Shown here: positions 21,179 through 29,882 of the stretch, in pieces
How positions within the stretch are numbered: the first letter of the stretch is position 1
How the letters are laid out: the number at the start of each line of letters is the position of its first letter
NCBI RefSeq assembly: GCF_036188265.1
Contig: NZ_CP108093.1
Span: forward strand, 1,922,001 to 1,986,000
Direction of reading: 5' to 3'
DNA: 64,000 bases
Origin: Streptomyces sp. NBC_00247
Lineage (GTDB): Bacteria > Actinomycetota > Actinomycetes > Streptomycetales > Streptomycetaceae
Position numbers and translations under genes: made by a program
The notes under the pieces: model-generated
The model's input: only the letters and a program-made list of their open reading frames with translations
Told to the model about the DNA's origin: nothing
Databases searched by the model: none

Positions 21179-22534
21179 TTACTCCCCTTCAACACGCATG
21201 ATGCTGGCGACACCGCGGACGGTGTCGAGCTTGCGCAGCGCTTCGACGGTCGCCGAGAGGGCGGCGTCGGGCGCGCGGTGGGTGACGACGACGAGAGAAG
21301 CCTCGCCACTCGTGTCCACCCGGCGCCCGCCGCCCCCCTGCTCGACGGCGACCTCGTCGCCGCTGCCTGAATTACGGCTCTGCTGACGAACGGTATCGAT
21401 CGACACGCCCTGCTCGGCGAAGACGGTGGCGACCTGGGCGAGAACACCCGGTTTGTCGGCGACGTCGAGGCTGATGTGGTAGCGCGTCACGACCTCACCC
21501 ATCGGGCTGACGGGGAGGCGCGTGTAGGCGGACTCACCGGGGCCGGTGGCCCCGTTGAGCTTGTTCCGGCAGACGGCGACGAGGTCGCCGAGGACCGCCG
21601 AGGCGGTCGGCGAACCGCCGGCGCCGGGGCCGTAGAACATCAGCTGCCCGGCCGCTTCGGCTTCGACGAAGACGGCGTTGTACGCCTCGCGGACGGAGGC
21701 CAGCGGGTGGCTGAGCGGGATCATCGCGGGGTGGACGCGCGCGGTGACCGACTGCCCGTCCGCCGCCCGCTCGCAGATGGCGAGGAGCTTGACGGTGCAG
21801 CCCATGCGGCGGGCGGAGGCGATGTCGGCGGCGGTGACCTCGGTGATGCCCTCGCGGTGCACCTCGCCGATCTTCACCCGGGTGTGGAAGGCGATTCCGG
21901 CGAGGATGGCGGCCTTCGCGGCGGCGTCGAAGCCCTCGACGTCGGCGGTCGGGTCGGCTTCGGCGTACCCGAGGGCGGTGGCCTCGTCGAGCGCCTCGGA
22001 GTAGCCGGCGCCGCTGGTGTCCATCTTGTCGAGGATGAAGTTGGTGGTGCCGTTGACGATGCCGAGCACCCGGTTGACCTTGTCGCCGGCGAGGGACTCG
22101 CGCAGCGGACGTACCAGCGGGATGGCCCCGGCGACGGCTGCCTCGTAGTACAGGTCGCGGCCGTGCTTCTCGGCGGCGGCGTGCAGGGCCGTGCCGTCCT
22201 CGGCGAGGAGCGCCTTGTTGGCGGAGACGACGCTCGCGCCGTGCTCGAAGGCGGAGGTGATGAGGGTGCGGGCCGGCTCGATGCCGCCGATGACCTCGAT
22301 CACGACGTCGATGTCGCCGCGTTCGACCAGGGCCGTGGCGTCGGTGGTGATGAGCGCGGGATCGATCCCCTCGCGCACCTTCGAGGGCCGGCGGACGGCG
22401 ACGCCGGCGAGCTCGACCGGCGCGCCGATGCGCGCGGCGAGGTCGTCGGCGTGCGTCGTCATGATGCGCGCCACCTCTGAGCCGACCACACCACAGCCCA
22501 GCAGCGCCACCTTCAGCGGACGCGTACGCATCAT
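21179..22534 (-). CDS. hom: Homoserine dehydrogenase with ACT domain
   Basis: This 451-residue NAD(P)H-dependent enzyme reduces aspartate semialdehyde to homoserine. The nucleotide-binding motif GCGVVGSEVA lies at about residues 14-23, SANKALLA and GIVNGTTNFIL mark the catalytic domain, and KVNRVLG precedes the latter. A C-terminal ACT domain from about residue 360 (VADKPGVLAQVATVFAEQGV) probably gives threonine feedback. The ACT domain contains an extra Gly/Glu-rich loop of about 20 residues (around 385-410) before GEASLVVVTHRA. Two adjacent Met codons open the frame; GCAGGAGAAACGAGG lies upstream. Confidence 0.96.
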   Translation of the reverse strand: MMRTRPLKVALLGCGVVGSEVARIMTTHADDLAARIGAPVELAGVAVRRPSKVREGIDPALITTDATALVERGDIDVVIEVIGGIEPARTLITSAFEHGASVVSANKALLAEDGTALHAAAEKHGRDLYYEAAVAGAIPLVRPLRESLAGDKVNRVLGIVNGTTNFILDKMDTSGAGYSEALDEATALGYAEADPTADVEGFDAAAKAAILAGIAFHTRVKIGEVHREGITEVTAADIASARRMGCTVKLLAICERAADGQSVTARVHPAMIPLSHPLASVREAYNAVFVEAEAAGQLMFYGPGAGGSPTASAVLGDLVAVCRNKLNGATGPGESAYTRLPVSPMGEVVTRYHISLDVADKPGVLAQVATVFAEQGVSIDTVRQQSRNSGSGDEVAVEQGGGGRRVDTSGEASLVVVTHRAPDAALSATVEALRKLDTVRGVASIMRVEGE

Positions 22535-22629
22535 CCGACCTCGTTTCTCCTGCGTTTGATATGTGGACCAGTCTCACTCACCGGACGGGCGATTCTGTCA
22601 CCCGTCCGGATTCTGAGACGACTATTTCA

Positions 22630-24021
22630 TCAGCCGACATCGAGACGCAGGAGATCTTCCTCCGTCTCGCGTCGGACGATGACGCGCGCCTCTCCGTCGC
22701 GCACGGCGACGACGGGCGGGCGGAGTGCGTGGTTGTAATTGCTCGCCATGGACCGGCAGTAGGCGCCGGTGGCCGGTACGGCGATCAGGTCGCCGGGTGC
22801 CAGGTCGGCCGGCAGGAACGCGTCCTTCACCACGATGTCACCGCTCTCACAGTGCTTGCCGACGACCCGGACCAGCATCGGTTCGGCGTCGGAGCTGCGT
22901 GAGACGAGCGCGACGCTGTACTCGGCGTCGTAGAGCGCGGTCCGGATGTTGTCGGACATCCCGCCGTCGACGCTGACGTACGTGCGGAGCCCTTCGAGCG
23001 GCTTGATCGTGCCGACCTCGTAGAGGGTGAAGGCGGTGGGGCCCACGATGGCGCGCCCCGGTTCGACGGAGATCCGGGGGGTGGCGAGACCCGAGGCCTC
23101 GCACTCGCGGGTGACGATGTCGCCGAGCGCCTTGGCGATCTCGTGCGGCTCGCGCGGGTCGTCGTCGGAGGTGTAGGCGATGCCCAGGCCGCCGCCGAGG
23201 TCGATCTCGGACAGCTCGACGCCGTGCTCGTCGCGCACCTCGGCGAGGAGCTGGACCACACGGCGGGCGGAGACCTCGAAACCGGCCATGTCGAAGATCT
23301 GCGAACCGATGTGGGAGTGGATGCCGGTGAGCTCCAGACCGTCCAGCGTGAGGGCGCGGCGTACCGCCTCGGCCGCCTGGCCACCGGCCAGCGCGATCCC
23401 GAACTTCTGGTCCTCGTGCGCGGTGGCGATGAACTCGTGGGTGTGCGCCTCCACGCCGACGGTGACCCGGATCTGTACCCGCTGGCGCTTGCCGAGCCGC
23501 TGGGCGGTGTGCGCGACGCGGACGATCTCCTGGAAGGAGTCGAGGACGATCCGGCCGACACCGGCCTCCACGGCCCGCTCGATCTCGTCGACCGTCTTGT
23601 TGTTGCCGTGGAAGGCGATGCGCTCGGCGGGCATCCCGGCGTCCAGCGCGGTGGTCAGCTCACCGCCGGAACAGACGTCGAGGTTGAGCCCCTCCTCGCG
23701 GAGCCAGCGCACGATCGCGCGGGAGAGGAACGCCTTGCCCGCGTAGTAGACGTCGGCGTCGGCACCGAAGGCGTCGGCCCAGGCGCGGCAGCGGGCCCGG
23801 AAGTCGGCCTCGTCGAGGAAGTAGGCGGGGGTACCGAACTCCTCCGCGAGCCGGGCGACTTCGATGCCGCCGACGGTGAGGGCGCCGTCGGCGTCACGGG
23901 TGACGGTGCGCGACCAGACCTTCTCGTCGAGGACGTTCAGGTCGGCGGGCGGGGCGGCGTAGTGCCCCTCGGGGACCACATCGGCGTGACGGGGTCCGGC
24001 GGGGTGGGCGGATCGGCTCAT
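22630..24021 (-). CDS. lysA: Diaminopimelate decarboxylase
   Basis: This 463-residue PLP enzyme of the alanine-racemase-like fold makes lysine from meso-diaminopimelate. The PLP lysine is in [11 protein letters not shown] at about residues 89-99. [11 protein letters not shown] and the C-terminal [14 protein letters not shown] and [12 protein letters not shown] motifs are present, the last supplying the catalytic Cys and Tyr region. It starts 28 bp after the NrtL gene and is followed by hom after 95 bp. lysA-hom-thrC-thrB thus forms an aspartate-family amino-acid cluster. Confidence 0.97.
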   Translation of the reverse strand: MSRSAHPAGPRHADVVPEGHYAAPPADLNVLDEKVWSRTVTRDADGALTVGGIEVARLAEEFGTPAYFLDEADFRARCRAWADAFGADADVYYAGKAFLSRAIVRWLREEGLNLDVCSGGELTTALDAGMPAERIAFHGNNKTVDEIERAVEAGVGRIVLDSFQEIVRVAHTAQRLGKRQRVQIRVTVGVEAHTHEFIATAHEDQKFGIALAGGQAAEAVRRALTLDGLELTGIHSHIGSQIFDMAGFEVSARRVVQLLAEVRDEHGVELSEIDLGGGLGIAYTSDDDPREPHEIAKALGDIVTRECEASGLATPRISVEPGRAIVGPTAFTLYEVGTIKPLEGLRTYVSVDGGMSDNIRTALYDAEYSVALVSRSSDAEPMLVRVVGKHCESGDIVVKDAFLPADLAPGDLIAVPATGAYCRSMASNYNHALRPPVVAVRDGEARVIVRRETEEDLLRLDVG

Positions 24022-24049
24022 CGTTCGGTTCTCTCAGGTCTCTCGGGTC

Positions 24050-25285
24050 TCAAAGATGTAGGGGCGCACTGATACCGAGCAGGGACAGGCCGCCGGCCAG
24101 CACCGCACCGGCGGCCTCGGCGAGGGCCGGCCGGGAGCGGTGGGCGGCCGAGGGTTTCTCGTCGCCGGCGGGGAGCGGAGGGCAGGCGTCGTGGAAGTCG
24201 AAGAAGGCGTGCGCGACGGCTTCGAGGTGGCGGGCGAGCCGGTCGGGCGCGCGGTGCCGTGCGGCGGCGAGCAGGACCGCCGGATGGTCGGCGAGCAGGG
24301 CGGTCAGCGCGAGGGCGGCCGGCTCGCCGAACGGGGCACCGTCGCCCTGGGCGGTACGGTCCCGGGCGCCGTCCCCGTACGCGCCGGGCGCGACCTGCGC
24401 CTCCGGTACGACGGACGCCGCGGGTACGACGGACGCCTCCGGTACGACTACGGACGCCTCCGGTACGTCGTACGCCTCGGGTGCGACCCGGACGCCGAGC
24501 TCGCGGGCGGCCCGGGTGACGGCGTGGGCGCGGGCACGGGCGTAGCGGACCAGGAAGAGAGGGTTGGCGGCGCTCTGGACCAGGAGCCCGCCGTCGAGCG
24601 CGGCCCGGTCGTGCCCCGCGGCCCGCAGCAGCCCCCAGCGGGCGGCGTCCGGGCCGAGGCGTACGAGCAGGTCGGCGACAGGCACCCCGGCGGGCACGGG
24701 CCGGATCACGGTCGCCTCGCCGGCTTCCGCGGACGGGCCTTCCCCGGTCGGCCCGGAGACCGCGCCGGGGGTGACCCCGAGGCCGCCCCACCCGGGGTCG
24801 GCGGGGCCGGCCGGGGCGGTGCGCGGGGTGGCGCCCTGCGACCGCAGCAGCGCGGCCACGGCGTCGGCGGTGACGGCGGCCCGGACCTCGGGCGCGTACG
24901 TCAGCAGGGGCGCCTCGCCGCGCAGGGCCGTCCCGTGGCCGTACTCCGTGCCGCGCGACGCTACCTCGCGCACCAGGGCGACGCGGGCGGCTCCGTCGGC
25001 GGAGGCGTCGAGCGTGAGGTTGAGAAAGCCGGGTCCGGTGATCTCGACCCGGCCGATCCCGGGCTCGGCCGCGATGCGGTCCTTGAGGATGCGGGCGACC
25101 TCGTGCGCGGGCAGTGCGGCCGGACGGGCCAGCTGGAGCGCGACGGCGCAGGCGTAGTCCCCGCTGCCGCCGGGCCGGGTCCGCTCCACCCGTACGCGCG
25201 CGGGCACCGCCACGCGCAGGGCATCCTCGTCGACCGCACGGCGCACGGCGTGCAGCACGGTCCTGGAGAGGTCGGCGGGGGTCAC
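24050..25285 (-). CDS. nrtL: ArgS-related anticodon-binding protein (NrtL type)
   Basis: This 411-residue protein has the two ends of arginyl-tRNA synthetase without its centre. Residues 1-115 match the ArgS N-terminal tRNA-elbow domain (EVARILKDRIAAEPGIGRVEI and GPGFLNLTLD). Residues about 240-411 match the DALR anticodon-binding domain (SAANPLFLVRYARARAHAV and LAEAAGAVLAGGLSLLGISAP). The HIGH-like and KMSKS motifs and the Rossmann catalytic domain are absent, replaced by a 120-residue Gly/Pro-rich linker. A further insert repeats V-V-P-E-A-S-like units. It precedes lysA, the place of argS in mycobacteria. It can be expected to bind tRNA but not aminoacylate. Confidence 0.85.
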   Translation of the reverse strand: MTPADLSRTVLHAVRRAVDEDALRVAVPARVRVERTRPGGSGDYACAVALQLARPAALPAHEVARILKDRIAAEPGIGRVEITGPGFLNLTLDASADGAARVALVREVASRGTEYGHGTALRGEAPLLTYAPEVRAAVTADAVAALLRSQGATPRTAPAGPADPGWGGLGVTPGAVSGPTGEGPSAEAGEATVIRPVPAGVPVADLLVRLGPDAARWGLLRAAGHDRAALDGGLLVQSAANPLFLVRYARARAHAVTRAARELGVRVAPEAYDVPEASVVVPEASVVPAASVVPEAQVAPGAYGDGARDRTAQGDGAPFGEPAALALTALLADHPAVLLAAARHRAPDRLARHLEAVAHAFFDFHDACPPLPAGDEKPSAAHRSRPALAEAAGAVLAGGLSLLGISAPLHL

Positions 25286-25374
25286 GGGACCAGCCTAGGG
25301 GAGGAAGGGGGGCCCTCCGCGACCGCGTTTCGCCATGCGGGCACCGGCCCGGCGCCCGCCGGGGCGGGGTGCGC

Positions 25375-25809
25375 TCAGCGGGCGGCGCCGGCGGCCCGTC
25401 CGGCGCCGCAGCCGCCGTCCACCGCGGAGGGCTCCGGAGGCAGCGCGAGGCGGCGCACCAGCCGCACCAGCTCGCTGGGCTCGAACGGCTTCGCCAGGAA
25501 CGCCTCCACCCCGGCGGCGACGCCCCGGTCCGCCTCGTACGGGGTGCAGGCGCTGATGATCGCGACCGGAATGGCGCTGGTACGGGGGTCCTCGCGCAGC
25601 CGTGCGGCGGTCCGGGGGCCGTCGAGCCGGGGCATCACGACGTCGAGGGTGATCACGTCGGGCCGCACGCGGTGCACGACGTCCAGACACTCGACACCGT
25701 CGGCCGCGGTCACGACCTCGAAGCCCTCAAGCTCCAGGTTGACCCTGATCAGATGCCGGATGACCTTGTTGTCGTCCACAACAAGCACGCGGCCGTACGC
25801 CCCTGACAC
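25375..25809 (-). CDS. Single-domain response regulator (CheY-like)
   Basis: This 144-residue receiver domain has the acidic pair in LVVDDNKVIRH, the phospho-acceptor Asp in PDVITLDVVMPRLDG and the Lys in FLAKPFEPSEL. There is no output domain beyond a short Gly/Ala-rich tail. The GTG at 25809 is chosen because upstream sequence lacks receiver similarity; the ribosome binding site is weak (GAAAG). No cognate kinase is adjacent, so its partner is unknown. It lies between the NrtL gene and tRNA-Arg. Confidence 0.9.
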   Translation of the reverse strand: MSGAYGRVLVVDDNKVIRHLIRVNLELEGFEVVTAADGVECLDVVHRVRPDVITLDVVMPRLDGPRTAARLREDPRTSAIPVAIISACTPYEADRGVAAGVEAFLAKPFEPSELVRLVRRLALPPEPSAVDGGCGAGRAAGAAR

Positions 25810-25986
25810 CTTTCGAGAGTAGGTGCGCTCCCGGGGCCGCGTCCGGGTTTTGCCCACTTCCGCCCCGGGGCCGGGCCGCCCCGCTCCCCCGCGAACGCCC
25901 GTCGTCCGGCGCCGCGGACAAACCCGTTCACGGACACCCTCCGCGAGCTGGTACTGTTTCACCCGTCGCAGAGCAACACCGCGATA

Positions 25987-26059
25987 CGCCCCCGTAGCTC
26001 AGGGGATAGAGCATCGGCCTCCGGAGCCGGGTGCGCAGGTTCGAATCCTGCCGGGGGCA
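25987..26059 (+). tRNA. tRNA-Arg (anticodon CCG)
   Basis: This 73-nt cloverleaf has acceptor arms GCCCCCG and CGGGGGC, the D-arm GCTCAGGGGATAGAGC and the T-arm CAGGTTCGAATCCTG. The anticodon loop CTCCGGA gives anticodon CCG, reading CGG. The discriminator base is A and CCA is not encoded. CGG is a common codon in such GC-rich genomes. The gene is followed by a strong terminator. No integrase or attachment-site duplication is seen in the window. Confidence 0.96.
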
Positions 26060-26070
26060 CTTCCGGACAG

Positions 26071-26108
26071 AGGGTCTGACCAGCAGAAATGCTGGTCGGG
26101 CCCTTTCT
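26071..26108 (+). terminator. Terminator of tRNA-Arg
   Basis: The core stem GACCAGCA/TGCTGGTC closes a GAAA tetraloop and extends outward with AGGGTCT opposite GGGCCCT, including two G-T pairs, to about 15 bp. It is followed by TTT. It lies 12 nt after the tRNA. Confidence 0.85.
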
Positions 26109-26326
26109 CGTGCGCCGGAACCGCGGAAGCCGCCCGAATCGCCGGTATCGCTGGAATCCGCCGTAGCCGCCCCCCGGCCCCCGTCCGTGCCCGCCCCCGG
26201 CCCGGCCGCCGCGGAGACGTCCTGGAGACCGGCGCCGAGACCGGGGCGTGGACCGGCTCGGGCACGGACGGACGCGCGGGTGGCGGCGCGGTCCCCGGCG
26301 GGCGCCGCCTCGCCGGGCCCGGCCCC

Positions 26327-26758
26327 TCAGTCGAGGCAGAACTCGTTGCCCTCGATGTCCTGCATCGCGATGCAGGACTCGTCGAAGCCGTCGGCGCGCA
26401 TGACCTGTACGCACACCGCGCCGAGCGCGACCAGCCGGGCACACTCCGCTTCGAGCGCGGCCAGGCGCTCGTCACCCACGAGCCCGGTACCGGCCCGTAC
26501 GTCGAGGTGGACCCTGTTCTTGACGACCCTGCCCTCGGGAACCCGCTGGAAGAACAGACGCGGGCCCACCCCCGTGGGATCCACGCAGGCGAACGCGGCG
26601 CCCCGGCGTTCCGGCGGCAGCGACCGGTCGTGGTCGTCCCAGCCGGCGAACCCCTCCGGCGGCGGTACGACGTACCCCAGCACCTCGCACCAGAACCGGG
26701 CGACGCGCTCGGGTTCCGCGCAGTCGAAGGTGACTTGGAACTTCCTGATCGATGCCAA
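26327..26758 (-). CDS. VOC-superfamily (glyoxalase-like) protein
   Basis: This 143-residue protein has two beta-alpha-beta-beta-beta halves. FQVTFDCAEPERVARFWCEVLGY marks the first and NRVHLDVRAG with MQDIEGNEFCL the second. This arrangement is typical of VOC proteins such as glyoxalases, dioxygenases and resistance proteins. I chose the TTG at 26758 (M-ASIRKFQVTFD) because GGAGGACCGG lies directly upstream. Upstream in-frame residues are Ala-rich and unlike the family. The substrate cannot be told from sequence. Confidence 0.85.
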   Translation of the reverse strand: MASIRKFQVTFDCAEPERVARFWCEVLGYVVPPPEGFAGWDDHDRSLPPERRGAAFACVDPTGVGPRLFFQRVPEGRVVKNRVHLDVRAGTGLVGDERLAALEAECARLVALGAVCVQVMRADGFDESCIAMQDIEGNEFCLD

Positions 26759-26891
26759 CCGGTCCTCCAGGACGCTCGCCGCGGCCGGGGCCCCGGACGC
26801 TGTCGCGCACGCGGCGATCCCGGCACCGGCGGGCGAGCCTGCCACGGGATCTCCCGCGGCTCAACCGCTTTACCCGCCGGGCGGCAGCGGC

Positions 26892-27146
26892 TCAGCCCGT
26901 GGACTCGTCCGGGGTCGGGTGTTCCGGGTGGACGCCCGCGTTGCGGGCCGTGTGCGCGCCCGCGCCGGCCTCGTCGGGGTCGGCCTTCCCGGAGCTGTCG
27001 TCCTGCTGCTCCATCCAGGGCGGCGGCGGGACGTCCAGCGCGTCCTCGCCGTCCTGCACCTGCTGGTCGGGCATGTCGGCGGGTACCGGCGGCGGGCTTC
27101 CCGAGGCGCCGGTGTATGCGGGGCCTTCCGGCCTGCGGTCGGTCAT
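26892..27146 (-). CDS. Small acidic hypothetical protein
   Basis: This 84-residue protein (MTDRRPEGPAYTGASG at its start) is rich in Pro, Asp, Gly and Glu, with no membrane segment and no recognised domain. It is supported by a good ribosome binding site (GGAGACTTCAG) and a compositional bias typical of disordered streptomycete proteins. It is followed by the VOC gene on the same strand. Confidence 0.6.
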   Translation of the reverse strand: MTDRRPEGPAYTGASGSPPPVPADMPDQQVQDGEDALDVPPPPWMEQQDDSSGKADPDEAGAGAHTARNAGVHPEHPTPDESTG

Positions 27147-27311
27147 CTGAAGTCTCCGTTCGACGTGCCCATGGTTGCCGGAGCGCGGATGCGCCGCCAC
27201 TTCGGGTACCCGGGGCGCCTCGGACGAATCCGTCCGCGCGCCCCGCCCCGCGGTCGGATGAATCGGCGCCGCCACGGATGCCGGTGGCCGCGGGCGCGGT
27301 ACATGCTCTCC

Positions 27312-27791
27312 ATGCAGACGTTCCTGCCGTACCCGGACTTCCGCCGCAGTGCGCGCGCACTCGACGACCGCCGCCTCGGGAAGCAACGGGTGGAGGCGAT
27401 TCAGGTGCTGCGCGGGCTCACGGTGCCCGGCTACGGCTGGCGGCGGCATCCCGCCGTCCGGATGTGGGCCGGGTACGAGGAGGCGCTGGTGCGGTACGGA
27501 CTCGACGTCTGCGGAGTGTGGACCGGGACGGGCCGGGCGGACACCTGCGCGGCGACCCTGTCGACGGACCTCGCCGCGTTCCGGGGGCGCGACCGGGTCC
27601 TGGTCCGGAGCGAGGAGGATCTGGCGGCGGCGGGCGAGCTGCCGCCCTGGCTCGGCGACGAGGCGTTCCACCTGAGCCATCGCTCCGCGCTCGTGCGCAA
27701 GGACCCGGAGCGGTACCGTCCGCTCTTCCCGGAGGCCCCGGAGGATCTGCCGTACGTCTGGCCGCGCTCGGACCGCGGCCCCGAGAGCTGA
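27312..27791 (+). CDS. MSMEG_6728-family protein (pyrimidine-dimer glycosylase-like)
   Basis: This 159-residue protein begins MQTFLPYPDFRRSARALDDR, followed by RLGKQRVEAIQVLRGL, a signature of this family, distantly related to pyrimidine-dimer DNA glycosylase. Conserved later parts are HPAVRMWAGYEEALVRYGL and HRSALVRKDPERYRPLFP. The ATG at 27312 fits family starts; an ATG three codons upstream is possible. No clear ribosome binding site is visible. A DNA-repair role is only inferred from fold similarity. Confidence 0.8.
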   Translation: MQTFLPYPDFRRSARALDDRRLGKQRVEAIQVLRGLTVPGYGWRRHPAVRMWAGYEEALVRYGLDVCGVWTGTGRADTCAATLSTDLAAFRGRDRVLVRSEEDLAAAGELPPWLGDEAFHLSHRSALVRKDPERYRPLFPEAPEDLPYVWPRSDRGPES

Positions 27792-27848
27792 GAGGAGTCC
27801 GCGGCGGGGACGGGTAGCCGGAGAGCCGAGAGGAGTCCGCGGCGGGGA
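27783..27848. repeat. Short direct repeat after the MSMEG_6728-family gene
   Basis: A segment containing GAGGAGTCCGCGGCGGGGA occurs twice with a 38-bp period, starting inside the last codons of the preceding gene. It lies between convergent genes and has no coding value. Confidence 0.6.
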
Positions 27849-27867
27849 GGGTAGCGGGTGTCCGGGG

Positions 27868-28575
27868 TCAGGCCGTGCGGGCCGTCGGCCGGGCGGTACC
27901 GAAGACGCCGGGCTCTGCGGACTCCGCGGGCTCCTGCCCCTCGGCGGCGGCGCGGGCCTCCGCGAAGGCACGGGCACCGCGCTCGGGCCGGGTGTCGAGC
28001 CGGCCGAGGACGCCGGGCACCGCGATGCTGGGCAGCACCAGGTCGTAGAGGAGGGAGATGCGCTCCTCGAAGTCGGCCATCTCGGTGGCGGCCTGGGACA
28101 TCAGCTGGATTCCGGTGAAGGAGCCGACCATCGTCTGGGCGGTCCGTTCCGGATCGACGTGCGGCAGCACCTCGCCCTGCCCCTGAGCTGCGACGATTTG
28201 CTGACTCGTCAGTTGCACCCAGTCGTGCCACGGCTTGCCGAAGAAGCGCTGGTTGCTCTGGTCGGCGGCGATGCGCGCGGCGCCCCGCAACAGTGGCTCT
28301 CTCGGCAGTCGGTGCGCGAGGATCAGCCCCATGTCCACGAAGGACTGCATCTTCAGTGGTTGTTCGGGGGGTGGTTCGGTCACGGCGTGGTCCAGAACGC
28401 CTCGCGCCAAATCTTCCTTGGAGGGGAAGTGGAAGTACAGCGCGCCCTTGGTCACCGCGGCCCGTTCCAGGATCTCCTGGATCGTCGCGGCCTCGTAGCC
28501 GCGCTCGGCGAAGACCGCGGCGGCGGCCGTCAGTACTGCGTTGCGCGTCCTGATCGCGCGCTCCTGCCGTGCCAT
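27868..28575 (-). CDS. ScbR/ArpA-type gamma-butyrolactone receptor (TetR family)
   Basis: This 235-residue repressor has an N-terminal HTH (RNAVLTAAAAVFAERGYEAA and TIQEILERAAVTKGALYFHF). Typical receptor segments follow, such as PPPEQPLKMQSFVDMGLILAHRL, FFGKPWHDWVQLTSQQ and GSFTGIQLMSQAATE. It diverges from an AfsA-type gene, the arrangement of scbR-scbA in Streptomyces coelicolor. Its predicted -10 overlaps an autoregulatory element, so self-repression relieved by butyrolactone is likely. The ligand and target genes are unknown. Confidence 0.93.
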   Translation of the reverse strand: MARQERAIRTRNAVLTAAAAVFAERGYEAATIQEILERAAVTKGALYFHFPSKEDLARGVLDHAVTEPPPEQPLKMQSFVDMGLILAHRLPREPLLRGAARIAADQSNQRFFGKPWHDWVQLTSQQIVAAQGQGEVLPHVDPERTAQTMVGSFTGIQLMSQAATEMADFEERISLLYDLVLPSIAVPGVLGRLDTRPERGARAFAEARAAAEGQEPAESAEPGVFGTARPTARTA

Positions 28576-28632
28576 TCGGGATCTCCTGACGATGCGCCTG
28601 ACGGGGCTCAGTGTCTCCGGCACGTTCCCCTC

Positions 28633-28656
28633 AAGAAACCGGCTGGTCCGTATTCT
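28633..28656. promoter_or_regulatory. Autoregulatory element (ARE) between the receptor and afsA-type genes
   Basis: The two half-sites AAGAAACCGGCT and GGTCCGTATTCT form an imperfect palindrome (AGAAACCGG against AGAATACGG), resembling the ARE boxes bound by gamma-butyrolactone receptors. It overlaps the minus-strand -10 hexamer TAGAAT (28652-28657) of the receptor gene, with -35-like TGGAGG 18 bp further upstream. It lies about 175 bp from the afsA-type start. Confidence 0.75.
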
Positions 28657-28830
28657 ATGGCACCGTTCGCGGCGGCCTCCAGTTGAGGCGGCGCCGGCGG
28701 CCGTGCGCCCGGCCGCGCTCCCCGCCCTCAACGGCCCGTGCGGTCCTCCTCTTTGAGGACCCGGCTCATCGCTCCGTATTCGCACCAGAACACCACCGAA
28801 CACGTGCGCATTCATCCCTGGGGGGAGCAC

Positions 28831-29796
28831 ATGCACCACATCGTGAAACACCACCACACCCCGTCCGTCCCGGTGCCCGGAAGGGGAGTACCCGGCACCG
28901 CGCCCGCGGTCCGCCCTGCGGACGCCCACCGCGTCCAGCCGGACGACGTGCTGATCCGCGGCCGTCACCGACTGGCCGAGAACGCCTACGCGCTCGACAT
29001 CGACTGGGCCGGGCGGCACGTCTTCTTCGGACCCGCACTCGGCAGTGTGCACCACCACATGCTGATCGCGCAGACACTGCGGCAGATCGGACTCGGACTC
29101 GCGCACACGGAGTTCGGGATCAGTTCCGCGCACCAGTTCCTGATGAGCGGCATGTCCTACGCGGCCGATCCCCGTCGCGCGACGGACCGGTCGCCGGTCC
29201 GCGCCGAGGCGGTCTGCACCTGGACGGGGCGCAACGCCATCCGGATAGCGATCACCCTGGAGCAGCACGGAACCGTCTTCGTCACGAGCGAGTCCGGATT
29301 CTCCTGGGTGTCGGAGCGGGTCTACCAGCGGCTGCGTGGTTCGTTCCTCTCCGCACGGCCCGGGGTCATGCCGTCGCCGGTCGCGGCGGCGGTGGCCGGT
29401 CGGAGCGCGGCGGACGAGGTCGTGCTCGGCGCTTCGGACCACCCGGACCGCTGGGTACTGATCGCCGACACCGGGAATCCGGCGCTGATGGACCACCCGG
29501 TCGACCACGTGCCCGGGCTCGTGATCATGGAGGCGAGCCAGCAGGCCGCGCACGCCGTCGTCGCGGGCGCGGGCGCCCGGTCGTGGCGCCCGCTCACCAC
29601 GGACATGGTCACGTCCCGGTACGTCGAGTTCGACGCACCGTGCTGGATCGACGCACGCGAAGTCTCCACGGCCGGGACGCCCTTGGGGGGAGTTCCGGGC
29701 GGGATCGCGGTGGAGGTGACCGGAACCCAGCGCGGGGAGGTCGCGTTCCGCAGCGTGGTGGGGGGAGTGGCCGGGCCCGTCGTCGTCCCGGAGTGA
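28831..29796 (+). CDS. AfsA/ScbA-type gamma-butyrolactone synthase
   Basis: This 321-residue protein contains two AfsA hotdog repeats. The first is at about residues 30-150 (KHHHTPSV upstream, RLAENAYALDIDWAGRHVFFG). The second includes VDHVPGLVIMEASQQAAHAV at about 225-245. AfsA enzymes condense a beta-ketoacyl group from acyl carrier protein with dihydroxyacetone phosphate to make the butyrolactone signal skeleton. The ATG at 28831 has GGGGGAG directly upstream. A GTG 31 codons earlier is possible. It is paired with the divergent receptor gene. Confidence 0.92.
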   Translation: MHHIVKHHHTPSVPVPGRGVPGTAPAVRPADAHRVQPDDVLIRGRHRLAENAYALDIDWAGRHVFFGPALGSVHHHMLIAQTLRQIGLGLAHTEFGISSAHQFLMSGMSYAADPRRATDRSPVRAEAVCTWTGRNAIRIAITLEQHGTVFVTSESGFSWVSERVYQRLRGSFLSARPGVMPSPVAAAVAGRSAADEVVLGASDHPDRWVLIADTGNPALMDHPVDHVPGLVIMEASQQAAHAVVAGAGARSWRPLTTDMVTSRYVEFDAPCWIDAREVSTAGTPLGGVPGGIAVEVTGTQRGEVAFRSVVGGVAGPVVVPE

Positions 29797-29815
29797 GGGG
29801 CGCGTGACGCCCGGG

Positions 29816-29857
29816 GGCCGGCGGCGGGCGGATCTCGTGGTCCGTCCGCCACCGGCC
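29816..29857. terminator. Bidirectional terminator between afsA-type and P450 genes
   Basis: The arms GGCCGGCGGCGGGCGGA and TCCGTCCGCCACCGGCC form a 17-bp stem with one mismatch and an 8-nt loop. It sits between two convergent genes and can act on both transcripts. Confidence 0.75.
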
Positions 29858-29882
29858 TCCCCCCGCGGCGGGTGGTGTCCGG

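Noticed and set aside
25987..26059. Genomic island integrated at tRNA-Arg
   Set aside because: No integrase, no duplicated tRNA 3' end within the window, and flanking genes look native.
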